64,000 bases of DNA from Lacrimispora celerecrescens (lineage in GTDB: Bacteria > Bacillota > Clostridia > Lachnospirales > Lachnospiraceae), in contig NZ_JPME01000022.1 in the NCBI RefSeq assembly GCF_000732605.1, forward strand, positions 1 through 64,000. The letters run 5' to 3'. Position numbers and translations under genes: made by a program. The notes under the pieces are model-generated. The model saw only the letters and a list, made by a program, of their open reading frames with translations. It made no database searches and had not been told where the DNA came from. Position 1 is the first letter of the stretch. Every line of letters begins with the position of its first letter. This document shows, piece by piece, positions 8,644 through 17,773 of this stretch.

Positions 8644-9054
8644 ATGAAGAAAATCCTTAATCTCGTCTTTTTGTTCATTGGGTTTCTGGCGGTTGGACTC
8701 GGAACGGTTGGCATTATCCTTCCGATTTTACCAACCACCCCGTTTTATCTGTTGGCTTGTTTCTGTTTCGCAAAAGGTTCACCGCAGTTTCATAAGTGGT
8801 TTACAGGCACGAAGCTATATCAGAAATACTTGGCGGAGTTTGTAAGAACACGAGCCATGACGCTGAAGGCAAAGCTCGGCCTGTGCATTCCTGTGAGTTT
8901 TATCCTAATCATTACCATGGTACTCATTTCGTCATGGACTCTCCGTGCAGGAATTGCTTGTATTATGGTATTCAAATGGTGGTATTTTACTTTCAGAATC
9001 AAGACAATACCAAGCAAAATACCACCTCATAAGACTGTGCAGGAGGACACTTGA
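8644..9054 (+). CDS. YbaN-like inner-membrane protein (DUF454)
   Basis: 136 residues from the ATG at 8644. That start is preferred to the ATG at 8635 because AAGGA at 8629-8633 is 10 nt from it but only 1 nt from the earlier codon. It has an N-terminal hydrophobic pair of helices with the family signature GTVGIILPILPTTPFYLLACFCFAKGS, then a cytoplasmic segment and two more hydrophobic helices (CIPVSFILIITMVLI and IACIMVFKWWYF). The function of DUF454 is unknown. It follows the Nim-like gene by a few bases and is probably cotranscribed. Confidence 0.85.
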   Translation: MKKILNLVFLFIGFLAVGLGTVGIILPILPTTPFYLLACFCFAKGSPQFHKWFTGTKLYQKYLAEFVRTRAMTLKAKLGLCIPVSFILIITMVLISSWTLRAGIACIMVFKWWYFTFRIKTIPSKIPPHKTVQEDT

Positions 9055-9280
9055 AAAAACATGAAATCAAATCACAGTAGTTGAACGCAAGGGTAAAGTG
9101 GGATGCCACAGAGGTCACAAGGTTGGTGATATCTTCTAATGGAGTGATGTTAGGGATATAGTAATGGTTCATATAAAGGCTGATATGGCCAGGAGTTTTT
9201 GAAGTTCAGTGTTTTCTATACCATTTTGCCAGTTTCGCTAATTCCTGGAGTGATGGTTTAGGTATGAAATGAGTTATTAA

Positions 9281-9329
9281 AAATAAAACTATGACAATGC
9301 TGTGAAATCAGCGAGTCATAGTTTTATTT
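9281..9329. terminator. bidirectional terminator
   Basis: A perfect 15-bp stem: AAATAAAACTATGAC (9281-9295) pairs with GTCATAGTTTTATTT (9315-9329). A-rich and T-rich flanks allow it to work for the rightward DUF454 operon and the leftward cbiK operon. The ~230 bp before it (9055-9280) show no gene. Confidence 0.85.
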
Positions 9330-9348
9330 GCATTTATTGTTTTGGGAA

Positions 9349-10143
9349 TTAAAGAAGTAAATTATCATTATTAATTTGTGTTTGCAGCTGATCTATCAAT
9401 AGCTGTTGAATGAAAGGCTCGTTTCCAAGACCTGACAGAACACAGTCTACTTTGAAACCTGCTGCAGTTAAAACAGAATATAAAGATTCCTGATGCTTGC
9501 CGGCCATGTCGTGAAAGACGTGATAACCGGCAAGCATTAGTAATGGAATTAACAGTATATATTTTATGCCTTTTTTATGTAACATGGCGATAAAGTCACC
9601 TATATCCGAAAATGAATCAAGAGTTAACACATAATAATTTATGTGATGATTATTATGAAAATATGTTTCAAGCTCATTGTAATAAATACTGGATGAGTGG
9701 GAGCTGCCATGCCCTAAGAATACAATTGCTTCATCATCATTGTGAACTGGATATAGGGTTGCAAGGGAAGTGGAAATTGGGCCATAGCATTCTTTCGCAG
9801 CGAGTAATGGTGTACAAATGTTGATCTCATTAAATAAATGTTGATGATCAGCTAGAATTTGTTGCATTTTAAGAAAACTATTACCAGGCAGTAGGAATGT
9901 TGGTAGGATAAAAAGTGTAGTTATTTTATTATAATATAGCTGTTCCAGCACCTTAAAGAGAAAAGGCAAGCCCGTGGAATCCTTATCCTGTCCATGGCTA
10001 ATGATTGCTGGATATACAGCATAGTCTTGTAAGGCTGATTTTAATTGTTTTTCTAGTGCTAAGATAAAATCATTACCGGTACTTAAAGAATTTTTACCAT
10101 AACTTACAATTAGAATTGCCTTTTTTGATTGATGCAGATCCAT
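9349..10143 (-). CDS. cbiK: anaerobic sirohydrochlorin chelatase, CbiK type
   Basis: 264 residues, the expected length for CbiK. It inserts a metal ion into sirohydrochlorin. The two metal-binding histidines are visible in FLGHGSSHSSS and GYHVFHDMAGK, and the N-terminal AILIVSYGKNS is the family's opening strand. CbiK enzymes accept Co2+ or Fe2+. Here no cobalamin genes are present, while a siroheme sulfite reductase and siroheme synthesis genes are nearby, so the likely product is siroheme. It is the most distal gene of the leftward set and ends at the bidirectional terminator. Confidence 0.88.
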   Translation of the reverse strand: MDLHQSKKAILIVSYGKNSLSTGNDFILALEKQLKSALQDYAVYPAIISHGQDKDSTGLPFLFKVLEQLYYNKITTLFILPTFLLPGNSFLKMQQILADHQHLFNEINICTPLLAAKECYGPISTSLATLYPVHNDDEAIVFLGHGSSHSSSIYYNELETYFHNNHHINYYVLTLDSFSDIGDFIAMLHKKGIKYILLIPLLMLAGYHVFHDMAGKHQESLYSVLTAAGFKVDCVLSGLGNEPFIQQLLIDQLQTQINNDNLLL

Positions 10144-10182
10144 AGTGATAGGGCTCCTTTCCTCTTAAAATGTCTTTTTATA

Positions 10183-11220
10183 TTAACCAATAAAACCTGC
10201 AAACAAATGAATAAATATCATAGAGGAAGCAGCAACAGCCAACCAAGTGCAGCCACCAAGAATAATAGGCTTAATACCTTTCGTTAATAAATCTTTGAAT
10301 TTGATCTTGAATCCCACGCCTGCTAATGCAATGGTGATAAATAATTTATAACCGGTTTTTAAGTATTTATCCAGTCCGTTAATTAAATCGAATAAACCCA
10401 CTGTATTTAAAACTGCCATTATTAAAAAGCCAAGGATAAACCATGGGAATACTTTTAATACGGTTTTTGAAATACTTGTTTGCTCAGCATTTGCAGCATT
10501 GTTCTTAGATTGTTTACGAACTGTGATTACTGTAAAGATTACTGCTAATGCAATGAGCATAGTAGTACGTGTAAGCTTCACTGTAATTGCTAGATTTAAG
10601 TCTAAACCATTTATTGCATTATATGTAGCTTCAGATGCTGCAACACTTGATGTATCATTGATTGCAGTGCCTGCAAGGAATCCAAATTGATTGGAAGTTA
10701 GATTAAGTGCACCTGCTAAGTATGGGTATACCAGAGCTGCTAATATATCAAAAAGAAAGATCGCTGTCATAGCGTAAGCTATCTCAGTTTCTTTTGCTTT
10801 AATAATAGAAGCGAGAGTAGCAATGGCTGTACCACCACAGATACAAGTTCCTCCACCAACTAAAGTGCAAGTATTCCAGGATTGTTTTAATTGTTTACCA
10901 ACGAAATATGCTACTGTAAAGGATAAGCAGATATTTATAATGATTAAAGGAAGCGCTTTCGCACCAAATCCTAAGATTTGAGCAAAATTAAGTGTTCCGC
11001 CTGCAAGGATGATACCTAAGTTCAAGCACTTTTTACCTGCAAAAGTTGTACCTTTTTTAAAGTCTTTGTCTACGCTAGGTAAGATGTTTACAAGAAGCAT
11101 ACCGATAAATAGACCAATCATTGGTGCACCAATAATATTTTGAAGTTTTCCAAGATAAGTTGCTATGATTGCAATAACAACGCAAGTCCCAATAGCCAAG
11201 TAAGATTTTTTGTTCATCAT
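10183..11220 (-). CDS. YeiH-family membrane protein (UPF0324), putative sulfate/sulfite exporter
   Basis: 345 residues with about ten hydrophobic helices. Family hallmarks include the N-terminal GAPMIGLFIGMLLVNILP, the glycine-rich GGGTCICGGTAIATLAS loop, and FLAGTAINDTSSVAASEATY. YeiH proteins are inner-membrane transporters often placed beside sulfite or cysteine genes under LysR control. Here it sits between the chelatase and the sulfite reductase, which supports a role in handling sulfite or a related oxyanion. Direction and substrate are not shown by sequence. Confidence 0.85.
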   Translation of the reverse strand: MMNKKSYLAIGTCVVIAIIATYLGKLQNIIGAPMIGLFIGMLLVNILPSVDKDFKKGTTFAGKKCLNLGIILAGGTLNFAQILGFGAKALPLIIINICLSFTVAYFVGKQLKQSWNTCTLVGGGTCICGGTAIATLASIIKAKETEIAYAMTAIFLFDILAALVYPYLAGALNLTSNQFGFLAGTAINDTSSVAASEATYNAINGLDLNLAITVKLTRTTMLIALAVIFTVITVRKQSKNNAANAEQTSISKTVLKVFPWFILGFLIMAVLNTVGLFDLINGLDKYLKTGYKLFITIALAGVGFKIKFKDLLTKGIKPIILGGCTWLAVAASSMIFIHLFAGFIG

Positions 11221-11318
11221 TTGTAATGTCCCCTCAAATGTAGTTAAATTTTTAACAATACAGCCCGAAATAATAACCGATAGAGCTTTTACTCTATTCG
11301 GTTATTAAAAAGCCTATA

Positions 11319-12272
11319 TTAACAGGTTGCGCCGCCTACTAAGTGAAGCTTAGCATCTAAGATTTCCTGTTTGCGGTCTAGTAAATCATTTGCGTATAAC
11401 TGAGCTTGAACATTTTCAAAACCAATACGAGAAATTGTATCGGATAAACGTTCTCCGGTTTGTCCTTGTTCTCTATAGAGAAGAATTGTTTTTTCAATGA
11501 TTGCTAAAGCTTCCTCTTTGCTGGTGAATACACGATCAAGAGAAATTCCGTGTGCTACTTTTTTACCCCATCTGCCACCTATGTAAATCTTGTATCCGCT
11601 TATGCCGTCTTCGATGCAATCGAAATGACATTTGCCAACACAACGGCCGCAGTTGTTACAGACATCTTTATCAATCGTAGGAACACCATCTTCTAGCGTT
11701 GCAGCAGCCATAGGACAGGATTCTACAACAGAACATTTTTTACATGCATTACAATTATCTTCATCATAGTTAGGAATTAATTGACCGATAATGCCTAAGT
11801 CGTTTAAGTCTGGCTTTACACAGTTATTAGGGCAGCCGCCTACAGCAATTTTAAATTTATGAGGTAATTTTACGCTTGCATAGCCATTATAGAAACGTTC
11901 GTGAATTTCTTCTGAAAGTGCAAATGTATCAATAAGACCATATTGGCAAGTGGTTCCTTTACAAGATACAACCGGACGTACTTTTGAACCGGTACCACCG
12001 GTAACAAGGCCTTCCTTTGCAATATATTCACGGAATTTCTCAATGTTATCGTAATGAACCCCTTGGCATTCAAGTGTTAATCTTGTTGTCATAGTAACGA
12101 TACCGTTACCATAAATTTCAGATGCCTCAGATAAGCATTTGTTCTGAGCTGCAGTAATTTTACCATTGACTGTAATAATTCTTGCTGAAAAGTTATCAGT
12201 TCCCTTGTTTCTAAGAAACCCAAGGGCCTTTACTCTTTTTTCATCTTCTGCAGTTACTTTTAATTGTGTCAT
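11319..12272 (-). CDS. small siroheme [4Fe-4S] sulfite reductase with ferredoxin domain, AsrC-like
   Basis: 317 residues. After a nitrite/sulfite reductase half-domain (residues ~1-90) come the siroheme-[4Fe-4S] ligands: CKGTTC, then GGCPNNC. Two ferredoxin clusters follow, CNACKKCSVVESCP and CNNCGRCVGKCHFDC. This layout matches the AsrC subunit of anaerobic sulfite reductase and related assimilatory-type small enzymes, which reduce sulfite to sulfide in the cytoplasm. asrA and asrB are not in the window, so the electron partner is unknown; the CoA-disulfide reductase/rhodanese next to it is one candidate. Reduction of nitrite instead of sulfite is possible but less likely given the sulfur-related neighbours. 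Confidence 0.85.
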   Translation of the reverse strand: MTQLKVTAEDEKRVKALGFLRNKGTDNFSARIITVNGKITAAQNKCLSEASEIYGNGIVTMTTRLTLECQGVHYDNIEKFREYIAKEGLVTGGTGSKVRPVVSCKGTTCQYGLIDTFALSEEIHERFYNGYASVKLPHKFKIAVGGCPNNCVKPDLNDLGIIGQLIPNYDEDNCNACKKCSVVESCPMAAATLEDGVPTIDKDVCNNCGRCVGKCHFDCIEDGISGYKIYIGGRWGKKVAHGISLDRVFTSKEEALAIIEKTILLYREQGQTGERLSDTISRIGFENVQAQLYANDLLDRKQEILDAKLHLVGGATC

Positions 12273-12305
12273 GTTTTTCCCTCCATAAAATTAGTTAACT
12301 TCTAT

Positions 12306-13930
12306 CTATAACTCAATTGAATTAAATATAGATCCGCCTTCAAGAACCAAAGTATTTGTATATCCGAAGTGTTTCAGACGATTTTGTAATAAATAGGCTC
12401 TTTTGCCTTTGGAACAGGCCAGTAATAGTTTATCATCCAATGAGTAGTCCGGGACTTTGCCGGTAACCTTTGTTAAATCCATATAAGGAGCACCTGCAAT
12501 GGATGGGGTAATAGAGGCATCAATTAATTTGTAACCTTCAGCCTTACCAGCCTTGTAATCTGTTGGAGTGATACTATTAAATGCACCACTAATTTTATTT
12601 AAAAGAACATTCACTGTATGGGATAATGGATGAATTGCTGTAGAGAATGGAGGTGCATACGCCAAATCCATGTTCTCAATATCTTCTAAAGTTGCCTTCA
12701 TCGTAAGCGCTGTAACTGCGATATCAATCATTTTATCAACGCTGCCTTTACCTAATACTTGAAGACCTAATAATTTCTTTGTATTTTTATCAGCAATCAT
12801 TTTTACTATAAAGTTAGATGCCTGTGGATAGTAGTGTGCTTTATCATCCACTACAGTAACAACACTAACCGCATCATAGCCAGCCGCAATAGCCCCTGCT
12901 TCTGTTAAACCAGTTCTTCCTACGTTAAGTTCAGGTAATTTGCAAACACCGGTGCCAAGTACACCGTGATAGGATATGCGGCCTCCGGCTATATTTCTGG
13001 CAGCAATACGACCTTCAATATTAGCGGATGAGCCATAGGGGACCAGGTGCTTTCTTTGGTCAATGCATTGGATACGCATGCACAGTCACCGACTGCATAG
13101 ATATCAGGATCGTTTGTCATAAGAAATTCATTAACCTTGATTGTCTGATTTTTCATTAATTCCAGACCAGTGTTTACTGCAAAGGATGTGTTAGCACGAA
13201 TACCCATTGCAAGAATTACTGCATCACATTTGATCGCACGTTTTCCTGTTTGAACTTTCTCTACTTTCTCTTCACCAAGAATTGCTTCTAATCTGGTATC
13301 AGTCATTGCCATAATACTATGGTCAGCCAAGTGATCTTCAACATACTCTGCAAATTCAGGGTCAAAACCAGGTAAGATGTGATCAGCCATATCCAGTACA
13401 GTTACGCGTACCCCTTGGAGGCTTAAGTTCTCAGCAACTTCAAGGCCAATAAAACCACCACCTACAACGACTGCACGTTTGATCTTTCCTGCTTCAACTG
13501 CTTCGCGAAGACCAATGGAATCTTCAGGAGTTCTCATGTAATATACGCCATCTAAATTAACACCCTCAATGGCTGGCTTTATTGGGCTTGCTCCGGAAGC
13601 AATCACTAACTTGTCATAGGAATATGTAGAAAGTTCGCTCGTTGCCAGGTTCTTTGCCTCTACAGTTTTTTGGTCTCGGTTCATTTTGATAACTTCAGTC
13701 TCAGTCAATACTGTGACACCAGTTAACGCTGAAAAACTAGCTGGTGTATTGACTATTAATTGCTCGCGTTGTTCGATTACGTTACCCACATAGTAAGGCA
13801 ATCCGCAACCAGCGTAGGAAATATCCTTGCTTTTGGTTAGAATCGTTACGTCATAGTCGCGGTTTTCACGTTTTAACTTTGCTGCAACTTTAGTACCTGC
13901 GGCAACGCCGCCAATAATTAAAATCTTCAC
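12306..13930 (-). pseudogene. CoA-disulfide reductase/NADH oxidase-rhodanese fusion, one-base frameshift
   Basis: The start is the GTG at 13928-13930 (VKILIIGGVAAGTKVAA) behind AAAGGGG. The first frame holds the FAD-binding fold, the redox cysteine in SYAGCGLPYY (Cys42) and the NAD(P) site VVVGGGFIGLEVAENL. Near 13040-13045 the sense codons shift: TGG-TCC-CCT-ATG should read TGG-GTC-CCC-TAT, one G short. The second frame continues with GSSANIEGRIAARNIAGG, the dimerisation domain, and a short rhodanese-like end with CSKGKRAY. Combined length ~541 residues is normal for such fusions, which reduce CoA disulfides, persulfides or polysulfide. Both halves are otherwise well preserved, so a recent mutation or a sequencing error are both possible. 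Confidence 0.85.
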
Positions 13931-14016
13931 AGCTACACCCCTTTGTTTATTTTTTAACATATGTTTAATATAGCACTTGTTATAATATAATAAAAGTGAT
14001 AATATCTTATCGAAGT

Positions 14017-14033
14017 CATAGGTAAAACCTATG
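14017..14033. promoter_or_regulatory. LysR-type operator, copy 1
   Basis: CATAGGTAAAACCTATG is a perfect 7-3-7 palindrome between the divergent CoA-disulfide reductase and lysR genes, the normal site for an autoregulating LysR protein. A near copy lies before hemA at 14966-14984. Confidence 0.7.
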
Positions 14034-14059
14034 ATAGAAAATAAAATAGAGGTGATTCC

Positions 14060-14962
14060 ATGACGATACGCCATTTAAGAATATTTAACGAAGTAGCACA
14101 AAGTGGGAAGATGAGCATTGCTGCAGCTAAGTTTTATGTATCTCAGCCAACGGTAAGTCAAGCAATTAAGGAGTTAGAAGATCATTATGGGGCGCTATTG
14201 TTTGAACGGTTATCGAAAAAACTATATATAACTGAAAAGGGAAGACAGCTGCTTTCATATTCAAAGCAAGTGGTAGAACAATTTGATTATTTAGAAAGTA
14301 AAATGTTTGAAATAACAGGGTATCAAAAGCTTAAAATTGGTTCCACGATTACAATAGGAAGCTGCCTTATCAGTGATATATTGAACTCATATCAAGAGTT
14401 GAATAACGAAGTTGAAATCTATTCCTACATAAACAACACACACGATATCGAAGAGAAGATATTGAATTCTGAATTAGATATTGGTCTTGTAGAGGGCAGA
14501 GTGAAAGGTCCGGATTTAGTGACGATACCTGCTGTAGATGATTACTTGGTTTTAGTCTGCAGCGCTAAACACCCATTTGCAAAGAAAAAGAGCTTTACTT
14601 CAAAAGACCTAGTCGGAGAAAAATTTGTAATGCGAGAAGAAGGTAGTGGAACACGAGAGCTATTTGAAAACTATTTAAAAGAACAAGATGTATCTATAAA
14701 TATTAGCATGGTTGCAAATTGTCCAACAGCAATGATCCGATCTGTGATTGATAATCAATGTTTGGCTGTATTATCAATTCGGCTTGCACGAGAGCAGATT
14801 GAAAATGGTAGTATCGTTGTAATTAAGAATAGAGATACCACATGGAATCGCTCCTTTAGTATTGTATATCATAAAAACAAATTTGTATCAAAGCAAATGG
14901 AAGAATTTATTGACCTGGTTAAAAAATATAAGTATGCAGAAATCTTCGATCGTTTGTTGTAG
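14060..14962 (+). CDS. LysR-family transcriptional regulator
   Basis: 300 residues, typical length. Residues 1-60 form the winged helix (MTIRHLRIFNEVAQSGKMS, SQPTVSQAIKELEDHYG, LFERLSKKLYITEKG), followed by a type 2 periplasmic-fold effector domain (KIGSTITIGSCLISDIL, LDIGLVEGRV). The start has GAGGTGATTCC in front. It is divergent from the sulfite/CoA-disulfide genes and directly upstream of hemA. Matching operators flank it on both sides, so it probably coordinates sulfite reduction and siroheme supply, like CysL or CysB types. Effector unknown. Confidence 0.92.
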   Translation: MTIRHLRIFNEVAQSGKMSIAAAKFYVSQPTVSQAIKELEDHYGALLFERLSKKLYITEKGRQLLSYSKQVVEQFDYLESKMFEITGYQKLKIGSTITIGSCLISDILNSYQELNNEVEIYSYINNTHDIEEKILNSELDIGLVEGRVKGPDLVTIPAVDDYLVLVCSAKHPFAKKKSFTSKDLVGEKFVMREEGSGTRELFENYLKEQDVSINISMVANCPTAMIRSVIDNQCLAVLSIRLAREQIENGSIVVIKNRDTTWNRSFSIVYHKNKFVSKQMEEFIDLVKKYKYAEIFDRLL

Positions 14963-14965
14963 TGA

Positions 14966-14984
14966 TATAGGTAAATCTTATGAT
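14966..14984. promoter_or_regulatory. LysR-type operator, copy 2, upstream of hemA
   Basis: TATAGGTAAATCTTATGAT matches the operator at 14017-14035 at 16 of 19 positions, keeping the AGGTAAA core and the TATGAT end. It lies between the lysR stop and the hemA start, immediately before a possible -35 (TTGTCT at 14983-14988). This suggests that the LysR protein also controls the tetrapyrrole operon. Confidence 0.6.
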
Positions 14985-15092
14985 TGTCTTAGAGGATTCT
15001 TATTTGTATCCATATAGGTGCTGTGTTATGTTAAAAGTAACGATACTTGGAGTTTGGATTCTTAAGTAGAATGAAAAAGTGAGGTTGTAAAA

Positions 15093-16325
15093 ATGAACAT
15101 CAGCATGGTAGGGATTGACTATAATACCGCTAATATCGAAGATAGAGAGCATTTTTCTCTAACATTTGAAAAACAGTTAGAAATTGCAAAAGTAATAAAA
15201 GAGAGATATCACTCGAGCGGTTGTATCATAGTATCTACCTGCAATCGAACCGAAATCTGGTTTAGTGAATTAGGTACATCTGAATTAGAATGCTTTAGTC
15301 AGCTAGTGATAGGTGAAAATGCCAAAGAGACTATGGATAGCTTTTGTGTTTGCAGGCAAGGGGATGAGGCAGTAAATTACTTAATGGAATTAGGCTGTGG
15401 TATTCACTCCCAGATATTTGGTGAAGATCAGATTTTAACTCAATTAAAACAAGCTATGCAGCAGGCAAGAGAGTATCAATATATAGACTCTGTCTTAGAG
15501 TGTTTATTTCGAATTGCTATTACAGCTGCCAAAAAAGTCAAAACAAATATTCAAATAGCAAAGAGCAACACTTCCCTGCCTCACGCAATTGTAGAACAAC
15601 TGGAAAAAGAACAGGGTGATTTAACGGGTAAATCTTGTTTAGTAATTGGTAATGGAGAAATGGGTCGTTTAATGGCTCAAAATTTATTAGAGAAAAAGTG
15701 CGAGGTGTGGATGACCCTTCGCCAATATAAGAAAAGTAAAGCAATCATTCCGGAAGGCAGTGGAGTGGTATTATATGATGATAGATATGAACATATTGCG
15801 GCTATGGACTATATTTTTAGTGCGACTAAAAGCCATCATTTTACCATAAATAAGAATACGTTTGAGAATAAAAGACGGAAAGGAAAGAACTATTATCTGA
15901 TTGATATGGCTATCCCAAGAGATATCGAGCCAAGTGTAGAAGAACTTGATGATGTAAGAGTATTCAATATGGATTACTTTAGTCAGGAAGCAAAAGGTAG
16001 AGAAAATGTTTTAGAAGAAACAAGGGAACTGTTATCTGAGTATGTAGATGAATTTAAACAGTGGTATCAATTCCGTAATCTTGCATCAACGGTTGATGGG
16101 ATCAGTGATATTGTTAGTGAAATTACAGATGCTAAGTTGACAAAAGTCTATAAATCAATTGATATATCTAAGGAACAACAAGAACAATTGCAATCCAATG
16201 TTCAAATGGCTACTAAAAAAGCAGTATCTAAGATTATATTTGGACTTCGTAATGTCTTACAGGTTGACCAATGTGAAGAAGTACTAAAAGCGTTGGAACA
16301 ATCAGCAATGTATTGCGTTAAGTAA
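15093..16325 (+). CDS. hemA: glutamyl-tRNA reductase
   Basis: 410 residues. It catalyses the NADPH-dependent reduction of glutamyl-tRNA to glutamate-1-semialdehyde, the first committed step of C5 tetrapyrrole synthesis. The catalytic cysteine is Cys50 in [25 protein letters not shown] is the conserved catalytic-domain end, and [16 protein letters not shown] is the NADPH-binding loop; a helical dimerisation domain ends the protein. First gene of an operon that continues to hemL. Confidence 0.96.
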   Translation: MNISMVGIDYNTANIEDREHFSLTFEKQLEIAKVIKERYHSSGCIIVSTCNRTEIWFSELGTSELECFSQLVIGENAKETMDSFCVCRQGDEAVNYLMELGCGIHSQIFGEDQILTQLKQAMQQAREYQYIDSVLECLFRIAITAAKKVKTNIQIAKSNTSLPHAIVEQLEKEQGDLTGKSCLVIGNGEMGRLMAQNLLEKKCEVWMTLRQYKKSKAIIPEGSGVVLYDDRYEHIAAMDYIFSATKSHHFTINKNTFENKRRKGKNYYLIDMAIPRDIEPSVEELDDVRVFNMDYFSQEAKGRENVLEETRELLSEYVDEFKQWYQFRNLASTVDGISDIVSEITDAKLTKVYKSIDISKEQQEQLQSNVQMATKKAVSKIIFGLRNVLQVDQCEEVLKALEQSAMYCVK

Positions 16326-16373
16326 ACAAGTCTTGTACTTACATAAGTATGCGAATTAGGTAGGAGGAAAGAT

Positions 16374-16859
16374 TTGAAATTTCCGGTATTTATAGATTTA
16401 CAGGATAGAAAGATTATAGTGATTGGTGGGGGAAATATAGCTTTAAGAAGAATACAAACGTTGCTTCCGTTTGGCGGGAAGATAACGGTTATCTCACCAG
16501 GCTTACATGAAGATTTACTCGATTTATTTCATAACCATCAGATTGGCTGGTTAAAAAAAGAATATGCAAAGGGCGATTGTAAGCAAGGATATATGGTTTT
16601 AGCATGCACCAATGATAGAAACGTTAATTATTCCGTCTATAAGGAAACAAAAGAAATGGATTGTTACCGTAATATTTGTGACTGTAAAGAAGAATGTAAT
16701 TTCTATTTTCCTGGCATTGCAAGTAAGGGAGAGATTGTAGTTGGAATAACAGCCAGCGGTACGAATCATCATTTGGCAAAAAGTGTGACAAGGAAAATAC
16801 AACAGGAATTAGAGACAAATGCCTGGGAGACAAAGTTTTCAGATTATGGAAAGGCTTAA
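16374..16859 (+). CDS. sirC: precorrin-2 dehydrogenase (SirC-like)
   Basis: 161 residues. NAD-dependent oxidation of precorrin-2 to sirohydrochlorin. It starts with TTG at 16374, justified by AGGAGG at 16362-16367. The N-terminus KFPVFIDLQDRKIIVIGGGNIALRRI is the dinucleotide-binding fold of the family, and NFYFPGIASKGEIVVGITASG is the conserved catalytic segment. It is a short form without a chelatase domain, so metal insertion is left to the CbiK-type enzyme at 9349-10143. Confidence 0.93.
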   Translation: MKFPVFIDLQDRKIIVIGGGNIALRRIQTLLPFGGKITVISPGLHEDLLDLFHNHQIGWLKKEYAKGDCKQGYMVLACTNDRNVNYSVYKETKEMDCYRNICDCKEECNFYFPGIASKGEIVVGITASGTNHHLAKSVTRKIQQELETNAWETKFSDYGKA

Positions 16860-16867
16860 TTATAAAT

Positions 16868-17773
16868 ATGAAAAAGAATAAAATTGTAGTGGGTAGTCGA
16901 GATAGTAAATTAGCTGTAATGCAGACTGAAATAGTAATGAAAGAGATTATGCGCTACAATCCGGAAATAGAGCTGGAGTTAATTACGTTAAAGACTACCG
17001 GTGATTTAATATTAGATCAGAGCTTAGATAAGATTGGTGGAAAAGGCCTCTTTGTTAAGGAATTAGACCAAGCATTGCTAGATGGTAGAATTGATATTGC
17101 GATTCATAGCTTAAAGGATATGCCGATGGAAGAGAATGAAGAGCTTCCAATTGTGGCGTTACCAAAGCGCGGGGATGCAAGAGATGTATTAGTGCTGCCA
17201 CAAGGATGTGAATTCGTAGAAAATGAAGATAAGGCTTTATACTATCAAAATATCGGTTCTTCTAGTGCAAGAAGAAAGTTACAAATAAAAAAATTAATTC
17301 CAGATGCGTGTACAAGTATTGTTCGAGGAAATGTTATTACAAGACTGGCTAAATTAGATAGGGGAGAGTATTCTTCTTTGATTTTAGCAGCAGCAGGGTT
17401 ACAAAGAGTCGGATTACCTCAACGTATTAGCCACTTTATTTCGGTGGAAGAGATGATTCCGGCAGCAGGTCAAGGCATTCTTTCCATTCAAGCCAGAAGA
17501 GATTTAGATGTCGAATTCTTAAAATACATAAAGGATGATAATACCACATATGCAGCCTTGGCAGAAAGAAGCTTTGTCCGCACTTTAGATGGAGGCTGTT
17601 CTTCTCCGATTGCAGCGCATGCAACGGTAGAAGGGGAATATATAAAGTTAATCGGCTTGTATTATAATGAGTTAACCACAGAACATAGAGTTGCCGAAGC
17701 TGTAGACCGCAAGGAAAGAGCAGAAATAGTCGGAGAACAATTAGCATTACGCTTAAGAGGTGAGATTGGATGA
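16868..17773 (+). CDS. hemC: hydroxymethylbilane synthase (porphobilinogen deaminase)
   Basis: 301 residues. It polymerises four porphobilinogens into hydroxymethylbilane. Visible: VVGSRDSKLAVMQT at the N-terminus, HSLKDMP with the catalytic aspartate, the arginine-rich SSARRKLQIK, and DGGCSSPIAAHA carrying the cysteine that holds the dipyrromethane cofactor. It ends in a 4-bp overlap with the next gene, so the two are translationally coupled. Confidence 0.97.
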   Translation: MKKNKIVVGSRDSKLAVMQTEIVMKEIMRYNPEIELELITLKTTGDLILDQSLDKIGGKGLFVKELDQALLDGRIDIAIHSLKDMPMEENEELPIVALPKRGDARDVLVLPQGCEFVENEDKALYYQNIGSSSARRKLQIKKLIPDACTSIVRGNVITRLAKLDRGEYSSLILAAAGLQRVGLPQRISHFISVEEMIPAAGQGILSIQARRDLDVEFLKYIKDDNTTYAALAERSFVRTLDGGCSSPIAAHATVEGEYIKLIGLYYNELTTEHRVAEAVDRKERAEIVGEQLALRLRGEIG

